DNA of 64,000 nucleotides from Woeseiaceae bacterium (lineage in GTDB: Bacteria; Pseudomonadota; Gammaproteobacteria; Steroidobacterales; Woeseiaceae). The stretch spans positions 62,001 to 126,000 of the forward strand of contig JAJFKS010000003.1 of the NCBI GenBank assembly GCA_021773115.1, given 5' to 3'. Positions 45,939-56,016 of this stretch are shown piece by piece (within the stretch, counting starts at the first letter, position 1; every line of letters starts with the position of its first letter). The position numbers and the translations under genes are program-made. Under the pieces are notes generated by a model that saw nothing but the letters and a program-made list of their open reading frames with translations, did not search any database and was not told where the DNA came from.

Positions 45939-46805
45939 ATGAAAAACCTGAACCACCAGCTCATGAAACTCTGCCGTCAAAACCGCGACGGAAGCTTCTC
46001 CACACAAGCGACCCGGTCCCGGATATTGGACCTGAGCGCGAATCAACTGCACGCACTGGGCTATCGGCATATGCAGGCAACATCGCTTAAGCCAAAGCAT
46101 GTGGAAGCCCTGATCGCGCATTGGCGCGAACAGGGCGCCAGTACCGGGACTCTGAAAAACCGTCTATCGGCGCTTCGCTGGTGGGCACAGAAGGTTAATC
46201 GGGAAAGCATCATAGCGCGAGACAACACGGCCTATGGCATTGGGTCCCGGACGCACGTGGCCGAACAATCAAAGGCGCGACCGTTGGATCAAGGAAAGCT
46301 CGCAGGGATAGAAGATGCACACGTCCGGATGAGCGTGCGTTTACAAGCGGCATTCGGCCTGCGCCGCGAGGAAGCGATCAAGTTTCAGCCTGCTTATGCC
46401 GTGCAGGGCGATCACATCAAACTCAAATCAACCTGGACCAAAGGCGGGCGGGCAAGAACGGTGCCGATCACAAACGATGTTCAACGCCGACTGCTTGAAG
46501 AGGCCAGATCGCTGGCCAGGGGCGGCGCACTAATACCGCCCCACCTGAACTACGTGCAACAACTGCATCGCTACGAGAAACAAACGGCGAAGGCAGGGCT
46601 ATCCCGTTTACATGGATTACGACACGCCTATGCACAACGACGCTATTACGAGCTGAGCGGACGAGCTTGTCCAGCGGCCGGCGGACTGCCATCAAAAGAG
46701 CTTAGCCGCGGGCAGCGAGTGCTCGACCAACGAGCGCGACTGACAATCAGCAACGAACTCGGCCACGCTCGCGAAGCGATCTCTGCGGTGTATCTCGGTC
46801 GATGA
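45939..46805 (+). CDS. Integrase-domain tyrosine recombinase (mobile element type)
   Basis: The 288-residue protein has an N-terminal SAM-like domain (HVEALIAHWREQGASTGTLKNR) and catalytic residues of tyrosine recombinases: Arg in AFGLRREEAIKF, Lys in WTKGGRARTVP, HxxR in LHGLRHAYAQRRY, His in LGHAREA and the likely nucleophile Tyr in SAVYLGR. It belongs to the integrase-domain group seen in integrative elements. Its stop overlaps the next gene by four bases. It has no IntI-type additional helix that I can see, so it is not taken as the cassette integrase. Confidence 0.85.
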   Translation: MKNLNHQLMKLCRQNRDGSFSTQATRSRILDLSANQLHALGYRHMQATSLKPKHVEALIAHWREQGASTGTLKNRLSALRWWAQKVNRESIIARDNTAYGIGSRTHVAEQSKARPLDQGKLAGIEDAHVRMSVRLQAAFGLRREEAIKFQPAYAVQGDHIKLKSTWTKGGRARTVPITNDVQRRLLEEARSLARGGALIPPHLNYVQQLHRYEKQTAKAGLSRLHGLRHAYAQRRYYELSGRACPAAGGLPSKELSRGQRVLDQRARLTISNELGHAREAISAVYLGR

Positions 46806-47161
46806 AATCCACGAGTGCAATCGCTACTTTGTTACCGAGACTGGTGCGCTTTCGCGATGCACCCGGTTATCTCGGCATGGACCGCAACTGCTTCAACAAC
46901 GAAGTTCGGCCCTTTCTCCCAAGAATTCCCATCGGTCAGCAGGGCATTGCCTTCGACCGGCTTGAACTCGACGCCTGGGTAGAGGACTATATCTCCCGCA
47001 ACGGGCGTCCCGCCAAAAGGAGTGAATTATGGGACGCAAGAAAACACCGGGCCTCCAAAAGAGAGGCCGCATCTGGTGGATCGACAAGAAAATCAAGGGA
47101 TACGGAAGATTGGCAGAAAGCTGCAGCACGGATAATCTCGAAGAGGCGGAACGCTACCTAG
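46802..47161 (+). CDS. Excisionase-like HTH protein
   Basis: The 119-residue protein carries an AlpA/Xis-like winged helix: LVRFRDAPGYLGMDRNCFNNE, then PIGQQGIAFDRLELDAWVEDY. A charged tail (GSTRKSRDTEDW) follows. It overlaps the previous recombinase by four bases and the next integrase by 133 bases in another frame. The long overlap is retained because both ends match proteins I recall from similar elements. It likely controls excision or element gene expression. Confidence 0.75.
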   Translation: MKSTSAIATLLPRLVRFRDAPGYLGMDRNCFNNEVRPFLPRIPIGQQGIAFDRLELDAWVEDYISRNGRPAKRSELWDARKHRASKREAASGGSTRKSRDTEDWQKAAARIISKRRNAT

Positions 47162-48174
47162 CGCACCGCATCAATGAGATTCGCCAAGCCACAGTCTATG
47201 GCATTCGACCGACACGGACGTTTGAGGAAGCAACGGTAAAGTACCTCAACGACTATCAGCACAAGAAAAGCCTTGAGCGGGATGTGTACGCCTTCCAACG
47301 CATCATGCCGCATATCGGCGATCTGACATTGGATCGTATTCACAACGATACCTTGGCTCAGTATCGGCAGGCCCGTCGCGCGGACGGGGTCACTGCCGGG
47401 ACTATCAATAAGGAGTTGAGCTGCATTCGACGGATATTGAATCTCGCCGCCAGGGTATGGCGACACGACAACGGTATGTCGTGGCTGGACTCCCCGCCGC
47501 TGATTGAGATGGAGCAGGGGCCAGCACGAAAGCCCTATCCGTTGAGTTGGGAAGAGCAGGACCGCTTGTTCAGGGAATTGCCTGGGCACCTGCAACGCAT
47601 GGCCTTGTACAAGGTCAACACGGGTTGCAGGGAACAGGAAGTGTGTCAGCTCCGATGGAACTGGGAAGTAAAACTCCCGGAACTTGAAACGAGTGTGTTT
47701 GTGCTGCCAAGTAACGATCAGTTCCAGACGAAAAACAGTCAGGAACGAATCGTTGTGTTGAACTCGATTGCAATGCGGGTGGTTGATGAACGACGGGGTA
47801 AGCACCCTGAGTTTGTCTTCACCTACAAAGGCCATTACTTGTTCAACATGCTCAACTCGGCATGGCAGAGGGCGAGAGTTCGGGCGAAGCTGCCTGGCTT
47901 TCGAGTGCATGACCTTCGTCATACGTTTGGGCACAGGCTGCGAGCAGCGGGCGTAGGTTTTGAGGATCGTCAGGATTTACTCGGACACAAGTCCGAACGG
48001 ATCACGACGCATTACTCAGCACCTGATATTGCTCGGTTAATCGAAGCCGCCGAGAAAGTGTGTGAAAGGCGAGCCAACACTGTTTTACGGGTTGCAGCTC
48101 ACACGATTCTCACACGATCAGGCACACAAAACGGCAGTAGTCGGGTAGACCACAAGCAAGTTATTGAAGTTTAA
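47029..48174 (+). CDS. Phage-type tyrosine integrase
   Basis: The 381-residue protein has the start MGRKKTPGLQKRGRIWWIDK, a core-binding domain (TFEEATVKYLNDYQHKKSLE) and a catalytic domain with Arg in VNTGCREQEVCQL, Lys in QTKNSQERIVVL, HxxR in VHDLRHTFGHRL, His in LLGHKSERITTHY and Tyr in the same segment. AGGAG precedes the ATG. It stops 9 bases before a tRNA-Pro 3' half, the usual arrangement at an att site, so it probably integrates there. Confidence 0.92.
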   Translation: MGRKKTPGLQKRGRIWWIDKKIKGYGRLAESCSTDNLEEAERYLAHRINEIRQATVYGIRPTRTFEEATVKYLNDYQHKKSLERDVYAFQRIMPHIGDLTLDRIHNDTLAQYRQARRADGVTAGTINKELSCIRRILNLAARVWRHDNGMSWLDSPPLIEMEQGPARKPYPLSWEEQDRLFRELPGHLQRMALYKVNTGCREQEVCQLRWNWEVKLPELETSVFVLPSNDQFQTKNSQERIVVLNSIAMRVVDERRGKHPEFVFTYKGHYLFNMLNSAWQRARVRAKLPGFRVHDLRHTFGHRLRAAGVGFEDRQDLLGHKSERITTHYSAPDIARLIEAAEKVCERRANTVLRVAAHTILTRSGTQNGSSRVDHKQVIEV

Positions 48175-48182
48175 GGAAGAAA

Positions 48183-48227
48183 TGGTCGGGGTGAGAGGAT
48201 TTGAACCTCCGGCCCCTGCCTCCCGAA
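48183..48227 (-). other. tRNA-Pro(CGG) 3' half, probable integration site
   Basis: On the - strand the sequence runs from the anticodon loop TTCGGGA through the variable region and T-arm GGAGG-TTCAAAT-CCTCT to CACCCCG, discriminator A and encoded CCA. The 5' half of the tRNA is not present: right of 48227 the sequence does not fold as the rest of the tRNA. Only a short D-loop-like GCAGTCTGGT is visible. The fragment is the typical duplicated core left by tRNA-targeting tyrosine integrases. Confidence 0.75.
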
Positions 48228-48263
48228 ACCAGACTGCCAATCGTCGTGTGATGAACTGCCAGG

Positions 48264-48644
48264 GTGAGAGCACATACTCGATTCTTTTGGTTGTTGGCGG
48301 GCCTGACCGCAGTCGCTTTAGGTGCCATTGGCGTGGTGCTGCCTCTGTTGCCGACGACGCCGTTTCTGTTGGCCGCCGCTTACGCGTTCGCCCGATCCTC
48401 AGATCGGCTGAATAGATGGTTGCGAAAACACCGGATTTTTGGGCCCTTGATCGACAACTGGCACCGCGACGGCAGCATTGACCGCAAGGCAAAACAGGCG
48501 GCGATCATTGTCATAATCGCGACACCGGTCATCACGTGGCTGCTCGATGCGCCGTTATGGGTCCTGGCGTGTCAGATAGCTGTCTTAAGTGCCGCGGCTA
48601 CCTACATCCTGACCCGCCCGTCGCCGAGTGAATATCGTCGCTAG
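48264..48644 (+). CDS. YbaN-family (DUF454) inner membrane protein
   Basis: The 126-residue protein has three to four hydrophobic segments and the YbaN pattern GVVLPLLPTTPFLLAAAYAFARSS, RLNRWLRKHRIFGPLIDNW. The start is a GTG at 48264. It is the first chromosomal-type gene right of the tRNA fragment. Function of the family is unknown. Confidence 0.85.
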   Translation: MRAHTRFFWLLAGLTAVALGAIGVVLPLLPTTPFLLAAAYAFARSSDRLNRWLRKHRIFGPLIDNWHRDGSIDRKAKQAAIIVIIATPVITWLLDAPLWVLACQIAVLSAAATYILTRPSPSEYRR

Positions 48645-48646
48645 CC

Positions 48647-49573
48647 TTACCTGGAGAGACTGATCCTTTGGGTGATCCTTTTTACCGAATCCAATTTAGA
48701 CGTTCGGAAAACTTCCTCGCCATTCTTCATCACAATCATTATTGGAAAATTCTTAACATTGAGCGCTAAGAAAGCGTCATTAGTTACATCGACTGCAATC
48801 GGGTGCTTGATCGCATATTTATCAACATACTCCTGGAGCTCCTTTTCACCCGTCCACAAGCGCGACACTATTCCGAGAATGCTGGTTTCAGGCAGTAGCT
48901 TATGAACCTGGTTCATATTCTTTTGTGCCAATATGCAAGCTTCCGACATCGCCGGACGAGACTCTTTCAGATACCAGTCGCACCATGTGGTAGTGAAGAA
49001 CAAAACCGAAACGTCTTCAGATCTATCGGTGATATCTATGGGCTTGCCGTCGGCAGGTGTTAACGCAATTTTCGGTAAGTCAGCTTTTTCTCGTGCAGCA
49101 AGTATTTCAATTTTTCGGTCGAGGTCTTTGTCAGCTTCGTAGCCCTGGTGTACCACATCACCATCGCGATCAATGAGTACGTGATAAGGAGTCCCGACAA
49201 ACTCAAATTCCTGAGCCAGTTTACCGGATCGATCGATTGCAATGGGTACGCTCAAGCCGAACTCTTCCTTGGTCGCCTGCAACATTTTTTTTGATTCATT
49301 GAACCAGATATTTACTGATAGTATTTCAACTTCGTCCTTGTATTCTTGATAGGTATGCTGCAAGTGCGGCATCTGCTCACGACAGGGAACACACCAGCTG
49401 GCCCAAAATTTAAGGTATATGGGCTTCTTACCTACGAGGCTTTCAAGTTCAATGCTTTCTCCGTCATAGATCTCAATGGGGGTTTTTAATATGGATTCGT
49501 CCAGACCGAACGCCAGAGAATGCTGAACATAGAATATCGCGAGCACGAACAAGAATTTTTGGATACTTTTCAT
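48647..49573 (-). CDS. Exported TlpA-like protein with two thioredoxin domains
   Basis: The 308-residue protein has a signal peptide (FLFVLAIFYVQHSLA), a TlpA/ResA-type domain with the redox motif WASWCVPCREQMPH (Cys pair about 63-66), and a second thioredoxin-like domain (VLFFTTTWCDWYLKESRP...). The second has one Cys and no partner in the CxxC position. The first domain could reduce periplasmic disulfides; the second may bind a partner. It is convergent with ybaN and stands alone. Confidence 0.85.
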   Translation of the reverse strand: MKSIQKFLFVLAIFYVQHSLAFGLDESILKTPIEIYDGESIELESLVGKKPIYLKFWASWCVPCREQMPHLQHTYQEYKDEVEILSVNIWFNESKKMLQATKEEFGLSVPIAIDRSGKLAQEFEFVGTPYHVLIDRDGDVVHQGYEADKDLDRKIEILAAREKADLPKIALTPADGKPIDITDRSEDVSVLFFTTTWCDWYLKESRPAMSEACILAQKNMNQVHKLLPETSILGIVSRLWTGEKELQEYVDKYAIKHPIAVDVTNDAFLALNVKNFPIMIVMKNGEEVFRTSKLDSVKRITQRISLSR

Positions 49574-49906
49574 AACAGCCTTCCAGTTTGAATCATTTAC
49601 AGCGCGCTCACCAATAATGCGACCGGCAAACGGTTCAGGCGTTTATTCCGCCTGTCATATTTGCGGAGTCTGGTGCCAGAATATACCTTTCAGACCTGGT
49701 CACCAATGTCGGCGAGGCAGTTGTTATCGGCGAGCGGCTGCTACGCTCGCTTGGCCCCAAAGAGCAAGACCAGAGCATGGGATGACCGTTCGTCATACCG
49801 GACACTCACCAGTCACCGAAATGAAATACGTTTCATTTCGCGTTTTGCTTGCCCTTTCGTACGCGACGCCCGAATTTGGCTGCCTTAGAAGCGTGACGAC
49901 CGCGCC
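49574..49906. other. Intergenic region with a 24-base palindrome
   Basis: No gene is supported in these 333 bases between the thioredoxin gene and ubiM. CGAAATGAAA-TACG-TTTCATTTCG (49817-49840) is a perfect inverted repeat with a four-base loop. It has no T tract on the - strand side, so a regulator site or a weak terminator are both possible. Confidence 0.45.
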
Positions 49907-51109
49907 TTAAAAACGGTGCGGTAATCGACGCGCGCGGCCACCCGGCTGCGTCAACAAGTGTTGGATCACTCCCTTTATCGGTGGCAAATTATTGGAGAGT
50001 CGCAATACCGCTTTTCTCGCGAGCTTGACGGGCAATCGGTCGTCAGTAAAAAAGCGCACGATTCCATTTGTACCACGATAGATAGGAATCGTTTTCCGCA
50101 TGTGTTTCGCCTGATAGCGTCTCAGTAGCGCTGTTGCGCCAATATCCACCGCACGCGATTTCGCGGCCATGACTTCTGTCGCAAGTAACTCGGCGCCACT
50201 CAGGCCCAGATTGTAGCCATGTGCGGTCACCGGATGCATGCCGACAGCCGCATCGCCGACCAGTGCGAATCGCGTTGCATAGAACTTCCGTGCATGCACG
50301 CCAACCAGTGGGTAGGCAAAGCGTTGGCTAATCAGCCGCATCTGCCCGAGACGATTGCTAAAGCGTTGTTGCAAGTCACGATTGAAGCGTTCCTCGTCCA
50401 TTTCCATGATTTCGGCGCGCTGATCCATCGGCGCCGTAATTACGATTGACGACGTGTCTCCGCTAAGCGGTAACACCGCCAAAGTGCGGCCATAGTGAAA
50501 GCACTCAAATGCAATATTGCCATGCGGCTGCTCGTTTTCGACTCGGCAAACGATGCAAACGCGGCCGAAATCCTGCATCGATGCAGCAATTCCCATCATG
50601 CGACGAGTTTCCGAGAATCGGCTGTCGGCGGCGACAACCAGACGTGATTGCAAGGACCGTCCATCGTCGAGTACGACGGTGGCGCGGCTGTCGTTCGTTT
50701 GAATATCGCTGACCAGAGTATCAGCGTGCAATTCGACGTTACTGAGTGACAACACCTGCTCGAACAGGGCCTGTCGAATTACGTGATTCGAAACAATCGT
50801 GCCTAGAGAGTCGGCATCGCCGCCGGCTGCATCGAATTCAAGCGAATAGGATGACGTTCCATCTTGTACCCGTGTTGTCTTGATGCATGGCCTGTCGGCA
50901 GGCTCGATGCGTGCCCAGACCCCGAGCGATTGCAAAATTCGCTGGGATTGATGGGTTAGTGCAATGTCCCTGCCGTCGAATGCAGGCTGCGCCAGCTGAT
51001 CCCGGGACTGTTTGTCAATCAGCGCGACTCGCAATCCGGAGTTCGCGAGCAACAACGCAAATCCAAGCCCGGCAGGGCCAGCGCCTACAACGGTAATGTC
51101 GTTATCCAT
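49907..51109 (-). CDS. ubiM: UbiM-like FAD monooxygenase (UbiH/COQ6 family)
   Basis: The 400-residue protein has the FAD site VVGAGPAGLGFALLLANSG, the DG-like segment FSETRRMMGI and the second FAD motif FALVGDAAVGMHPVTAHGYNLGL. The specific wording FDGRDIALTHQS and DDRLPVKLARKAVLRLSNNLPP matches UbiM, an aromatic hydroxylase of ubiquinone synthesis. It is the third gene of a tnaA-tpl-ubiM transcript, 18 bases after tpl, which raises the possibility that it or its operon works on a simple aromatic product instead. Confidence 0.82.
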   Translation of the reverse strand: MDNDITVVGAGPAGLGFALLLANSGLRVALIDKQSRDQLAQPAFDGRDIALTHQSQRILQSLGVWARIEPADRPCIKTTRVQDGTSSYSLEFDAAGGDADSLGTIVSNHVIRQALFEQVLSLSNVELHADTLVSDIQTNDSRATVVLDDGRSLQSRLVVAADSRFSETRRMMGIAASMQDFGRVCIVCRVENEQPHGNIAFECFHYGRTLAVLPLSGDTSSIVITAPMDQRAEIMEMDEERFNRDLQQRFSNRLGQMRLISQRFAYPLVGVHARKFYATRFALVGDAAVGMHPVTAHGYNLGLSGAELLATEVMAAKSRAVDIGATALLRRYQAKHMRKTIPIYRGTNGIVRFFTDDRLPVKLARKAVLRLSNNLPPIKGVIQHLLTQPGGRARRLPHRF

Positions 51110-51127
51110 TAGTAACTCTCCTGAACG

Positions 51128-52570
<1,443 letters not shown>

Positions 52571-52574
52571 TCAC

Positions 52575-53945
52575 TCATATCCTGGCGAATTTCGCCGTAA
52601 AGTGACGCAGGAACTGTGGGGCTTCGACAATGCGCATGCCGCGGACCCGGTCACGCCGTTGCCACAGGATCTCAATGGCTTCCAGCACATAATCCATATG
52701 GCTTTGTGTGTACACCCGGCGCGGAATGGCAAGTCGTACCAGGTCGTTTTTTGCCGCCTGTTCCTCACCGGTGTGCGGGTCGAGGCCAAACATCACCGTG
52801 CCGATTTCCACACCGCGTATGCCAGCTTCGATGTAAAGCTCGACCACCAGTGCCTGACCCGGATACTGCAGCGGCTCGATGTGCGGAAGAAATTGTCGTG
52901 CATTGAGATACACCGCGTGGCCGCCAGCCGGCACAAGGACCGGAATGCCCGCAGTTCGCAAATGTTCGACGACGTATCGCGTGGACAGGAGCCGGTAGTC
53001 CAGGTAATCCTCATCGAGAACTTCCCGAAGCCCGACAGCAACAGCCTCGAGATCACGGCCGGCCAGGCCACCGTAAGTCGGAAAACCTTCGCTTAGAATC
53101 AGGATATTGCGCTCTCTCTGTGCCAGGTCGGCATCGTCGCTGCAGAGAAATCCACCGATATTGGCGAAGGCATCTTTTTTGGCCGACATCGTGCAACCGT
53201 CAGCGAAGCTGAACATCTGGCGTGCGATATCAATACTTGCAACATCACTGAAGCCCGGCTCTCGCCGCTTGATGAACTGGGCGTTCTCAGCGAATCGGCA
53301 AGCATCGATATAGAATGGGATGCCAGCAGCGCGTGCAATTCGGCTGATCTCACGGATATTGGCCATCGAGACTGGCTGGCCACCGGCAGTGTTGTTGGTT
53401 ACCGTGACCATAATCAAGGGAATGCGCATCGGCCCTTCTCTCTTGACCAGAGCATCCAGTGCCGCCGTGTCCATGTTGCCCTTGAAAGGATAGTCAGACT
53501 CGAGGTCGCCAGCTTCGGAACACGGAAGGTCAACGGCCTTTCCGCCGCGGAATTCAATGTTCGCGCGGGTGGTATCGAAGTGTGCGTTGTTGGGCACGAT
53601 CGAGTCCGGCTGCACCGTGACGCCGAACAGGATGTGCTCCGCAGCACGGCCCTGGTGTGTCGGGATAAGCTGCTCGAAGCCAAAAATATCCTTGACGGTG
53701 TCACGAAAGCGATACCAGCTTCGTGCGCCGGCGTACGACTCGTCGCCACGTAGCATGGCGCCCCAGGCGTCGGCGGACATGGCACTGGTGCCGGAATCTG
53801 TCAGCAGATCAACGATGACATCTTCCGCGCGCAGCAAGAACGGGTTAAAGCTTGCGCCCTCGATCAACGCTTGCCGTTGTTCGCGGGTCGTCAATCGGAT
53901 CGGTTCAACCATCTTGATCCTGAAGGGTTCGATGATGGTCCTCAC
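52575..53945 (-). CDS. tnaA: Tryptophanase
   Basis: The 456-residue PLP enzyme resembles Tna[43 protein letters not shown]-Lys in [15 protein letters not shown], and AGIRGVEIGTVMFGLDP, the tryptophanase form of the substrate-selecting block. It cleaves tryptophan to indole, pyruvate and ammonia. The start is a GTG at 53945 with GGGAG before it. It heads the operon with tpl and ubiM. I find no TnaC-like leader peptide upstream. Confidence 0.9.
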   Translation of the reverse strand: MRTIIEPFRIKMVEPIRLTTREQRQALIEGASFNPFLLRAEDVIVDLLTDSGTSAMSADAWGAMLRGDESYAGARSWYRFRDTVKDIFGFEQLIPTHQGRAAEHILFGVTVQPDSIVPNNAHFDTTRANIEFRGGKAVDLPCSEAGDLESDYPFKGNMDTAALDALVKREGPMRIPLIMVTVTNNTAGGQPVSMANIREISRIARAAGIPFYIDACRFAENAQFIKRREPGFSDVASIDIARQMFSFADGCTMSAKKDAFANIGGFLCSDDADLAQRERNILILSEGFPTYGGLAGRDLEAVAVGLREVLDEDYLDYRLLSTRYVVEHLRTAGIPVLVPAGGHAVYLNARQFLPHIEPLQYPGQALVVELYIEAGIRGVEIGTVMFGLDPHTGEEQAAKNDLVRLAIPRRVYTQSHMDYVLEAIEILWQRRDRVRGMRIVEAPQFLRHFTAKFARI

Positions 53946-54115
53946 GATCTCCCTGCTGTGCCAATCCGCTGTGATTACAAAGGACTGGAAGCTATCCGTA
54001 TCGGCAGCAAATCGCGATACGTATAATTACTATGGCAGGAAACTTCCGTATCACTTTAACTACGATGGGAGCCACAGACACACACCTTGCCACGGCCCTC
54101 AGGTCGGAGAAATCA

Positions 54116-55267
54116 ATGAACAAGCAAACCACTGCAGACTGGGACCCCGGGTCCGACGAGGTGCAGAGCAACCAGTGCGAGGCCTACGATCGCATGCGGC
54201 AGCACTGCCCGATTGCCTACAGCGAGCAACTCGGCTGGTCCGTGTTTCGACATGAGGATTTGGTGGCAATCCTCGAAGATCACGAGACATTCAGCAATAT
54301 CGCATCTCATCACCGTTCCGTACCAAACGGTATGGACCCACCCGAGCACACGGCCTATCGTAACGCCATTGAGTCATTTTTCAGCGCGGATCGCCTGGCA
54401 TTGTTTGAACCGGTTTGTCGTGCTGGCGCACGCGCGTTGCTCGACAACATCCCGGTGGCCGAGACGGTCGACCTGATCGATAAATTCGCGACACCTTATT
54501 CCCTGCACTCTCAATGCACGTTTCTTGGCTGGCCATTGGACGCGGCCGCCTCGATTCGAGACTGGGCGTGGCGCAGCCGCGAGGCGAGTCACGGTGGCGA
54601 CGGTAAGCGACTGGCGGCGGTTGCTGCGGAGTTCCGTCTGCAAGTCGGCACAATTCTCGACGCACGCCGCCGCGCCAGCAACGACGCTGCGGACGACATC
54701 ATTGGTAAATTGCTGCGAACAACTGTCAACGGCGTGCAGCTCTCGGATGACGATATCGCGAGCATTCTGCGCAACTGGACAGTCGGTGAGTTGGGGAGCC
54801 TCGCGTCCGGTATCGGCATCGTGGCCGAGCGACTTGCGACCGAGCCTGCACTACAGGCACGTTTGCGAGTAGAACCCGAACTCATCCCGACTGCTGTCGA
54901 GGAGATTCTGAGGGTTTGCGGTCCGCTGGTCAGTAATCGCCGACGTGCTACCCGCGACGTCATACTCGGAGGACGGCATATCTCGGCCGGTGAACGACTG
55001 ACGCTTATGTGGGTTGCCGCCAATCGCGACGAAACAGTATTCGAGCATCCCGAAGAGGTCCGTCTTGATCGCAATGCGCAGCACAATTTATTGTTCGGCG
55101 CTGGTATTCACATCTGCCCCGGCGCGCCACTTGCGCGCCTCGAACTTCGCGTCGCGGTGGAAGAACTACTTGGACATTGCGAACGAATTGAACTTGCCGA
55201 ATCCACACCGCGCCGTGCCGTTTATCCCGCCAACGGATGGGTGTCGCTGCCACTGAATCTGTCGTAG
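54116..55267 (+). CDS. Cytochrome P450
   Basis: From ATG 54116 (GGAG upstream) the product is 383 residues. The heme loop FGAGIHICPGAPLARLELR and the ExxR-type helix are present (EEILRVCGPLVSNRRR, WVAANRDE). The I-helix reads VGELGSLASGI where an acid-alcohol pair (GGxDT/ET) is usual, so oxygen activation may differ. It diverges from tnaA across 170 bases and is convergent with the cytochrome b gene. Substrate unknown; indole or phenol are conceivable from context. Confidence 0.88.
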   Translation: MNKQTTADWDPGSDEVQSNQCEAYDRMRQHCPIAYSEQLGWSVFRHEDLVAILEDHETFSNIASHHRSVPNGMDPPEHTAYRNAIESFFSADRLALFEPVCRAGARALLDNIPVAETVDLIDKFATPYSLHSQCTFLGWPLDAAASIRDWAWRSREASHGGDGKRLAAVAAEFRLQVGTILDARRRASNDAADDIIGKLLRTTVNGVQLSDDDIASILRNWTVGELGSLASGIGIVAERLATEPALQARLRVEPELIPTAVEEILRVCGPLVSNRRRATRDVILGGRHISAGERLTLMWVAANRDETVFEHPEEVRLDRNAQHNLLFGAGIHICPGAPLARLELRVAVEELLGHCERIELAESTPRRAVYPANGWVSLPLNLS

Positions 55268-55274
55268 CACGCGA

Positions 55275-55910
55275 CTATTTGCGTCGCTTTCGACCGGTAA
55301 TCATCGCTTTGACAAGGTTTTCTTTGTGCACGTAACTGGAAAAAAGCACGCCGGCGATATGCAGCACGACCAGCAGCAGCGCCAGCGTGGCGAAAATCTC
55401 ATGGGCTTCTTCCCAGAATTCTTCGCGGTCATCGTTAGCGTTTTTGTCGTCATCAGCACGGGCAATTGAGATCAGGGCTGGTGCTGCAGACGAATCGGAA
55501 TTCCCGGCGACCCAGCCTGCGAGTGGTCCTGCATCGTCCTCAATGGCGTACAGCACCAAACCGGAGATCACGGTAGCGGAAATGCACATCAGCAGCGCGA
55601 CGACCATCATGCCGCCGGCCGGATTGTGGCCAATAAAACGTTCGGTACGGTTACTCTTGAGGTCACGAATGTAGCGCAGCGTGGTTGCGGGTGACCGCAC
55701 AAAATCACTAAACCGGGCGTGTTTACTTCCTACCAGGCCCCAGATCAGGCGAAAGGCTACAAACACAGCGACGACGTACCCGGCCCAAACGTGCTGAGTG
55801 AGAAAATCGTCTTCCGTGAAATAGGCGGTGAAGAACGCAATAAGCAGTGTCCAGTGTCCAATTCGGACAATTGGATCCCAAACCTTAATCGTGTCGTTGG
55901 TACTTTTCAT
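55275..55910 (-). CDS. Cytochrome b561-type membrane protein
   Basis: The 211-residue protein has four membrane helices with candidate heme His in DPIVRIGHWTLL, QHVWAGYVV, AHEIFATLALLLVVLHIAG and GHNPAGG. It resembles HupC-like di-heme cytochromes b of the prokaryotic b561 group. A long hydrophilic loop (DDKNANDDREEFWEE) follows helix three. It ends seven bases from the P450 stop. Electron partner not defined; the P450 or quinone pool are possibilities. Confidence 0.85.
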   Translation of the reverse strand: MKSTNDTIKVWDPIVRIGHWTLLIAFFTAYFTEDDFLTQHVWAGYVVAVFVAFRLIWGLVGSKHARFSDFVRSPATTLRYIRDLKSNRTERFIGHNPAGGMMVVALLMCISATVISGLVLYAIEDDAGPLAGWVAGNSDSSAAPALISIARADDDKNANDDREEFWEEAHEIFATLALLLVVLHIAGVLFSSYVHKENLVKAMITGRKRRK

Positions 55911-56016
55911 ATGCCGTCACCTGTTCGATGAGAATTTATAACTTGAACCGAACTGCTTGCTGATACAATTTGGCGCATGACTTATAGTCTTATTTTTTGC
56001 TGATGTAGCGACACAT

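Noticed and set aside
45939..46805. The first recombinase as the missing integron integrase
   Set aside because: It lacks the IntI-specific insertion and no attI is seen; it groups with mobile-element integrase-domain proteins.
48164..48415. Frame reading MVGVRGFEPPAPASR
   Set aside because: This is the translated antisense of the tRNA-Pro half, a well-known false gene pattern.
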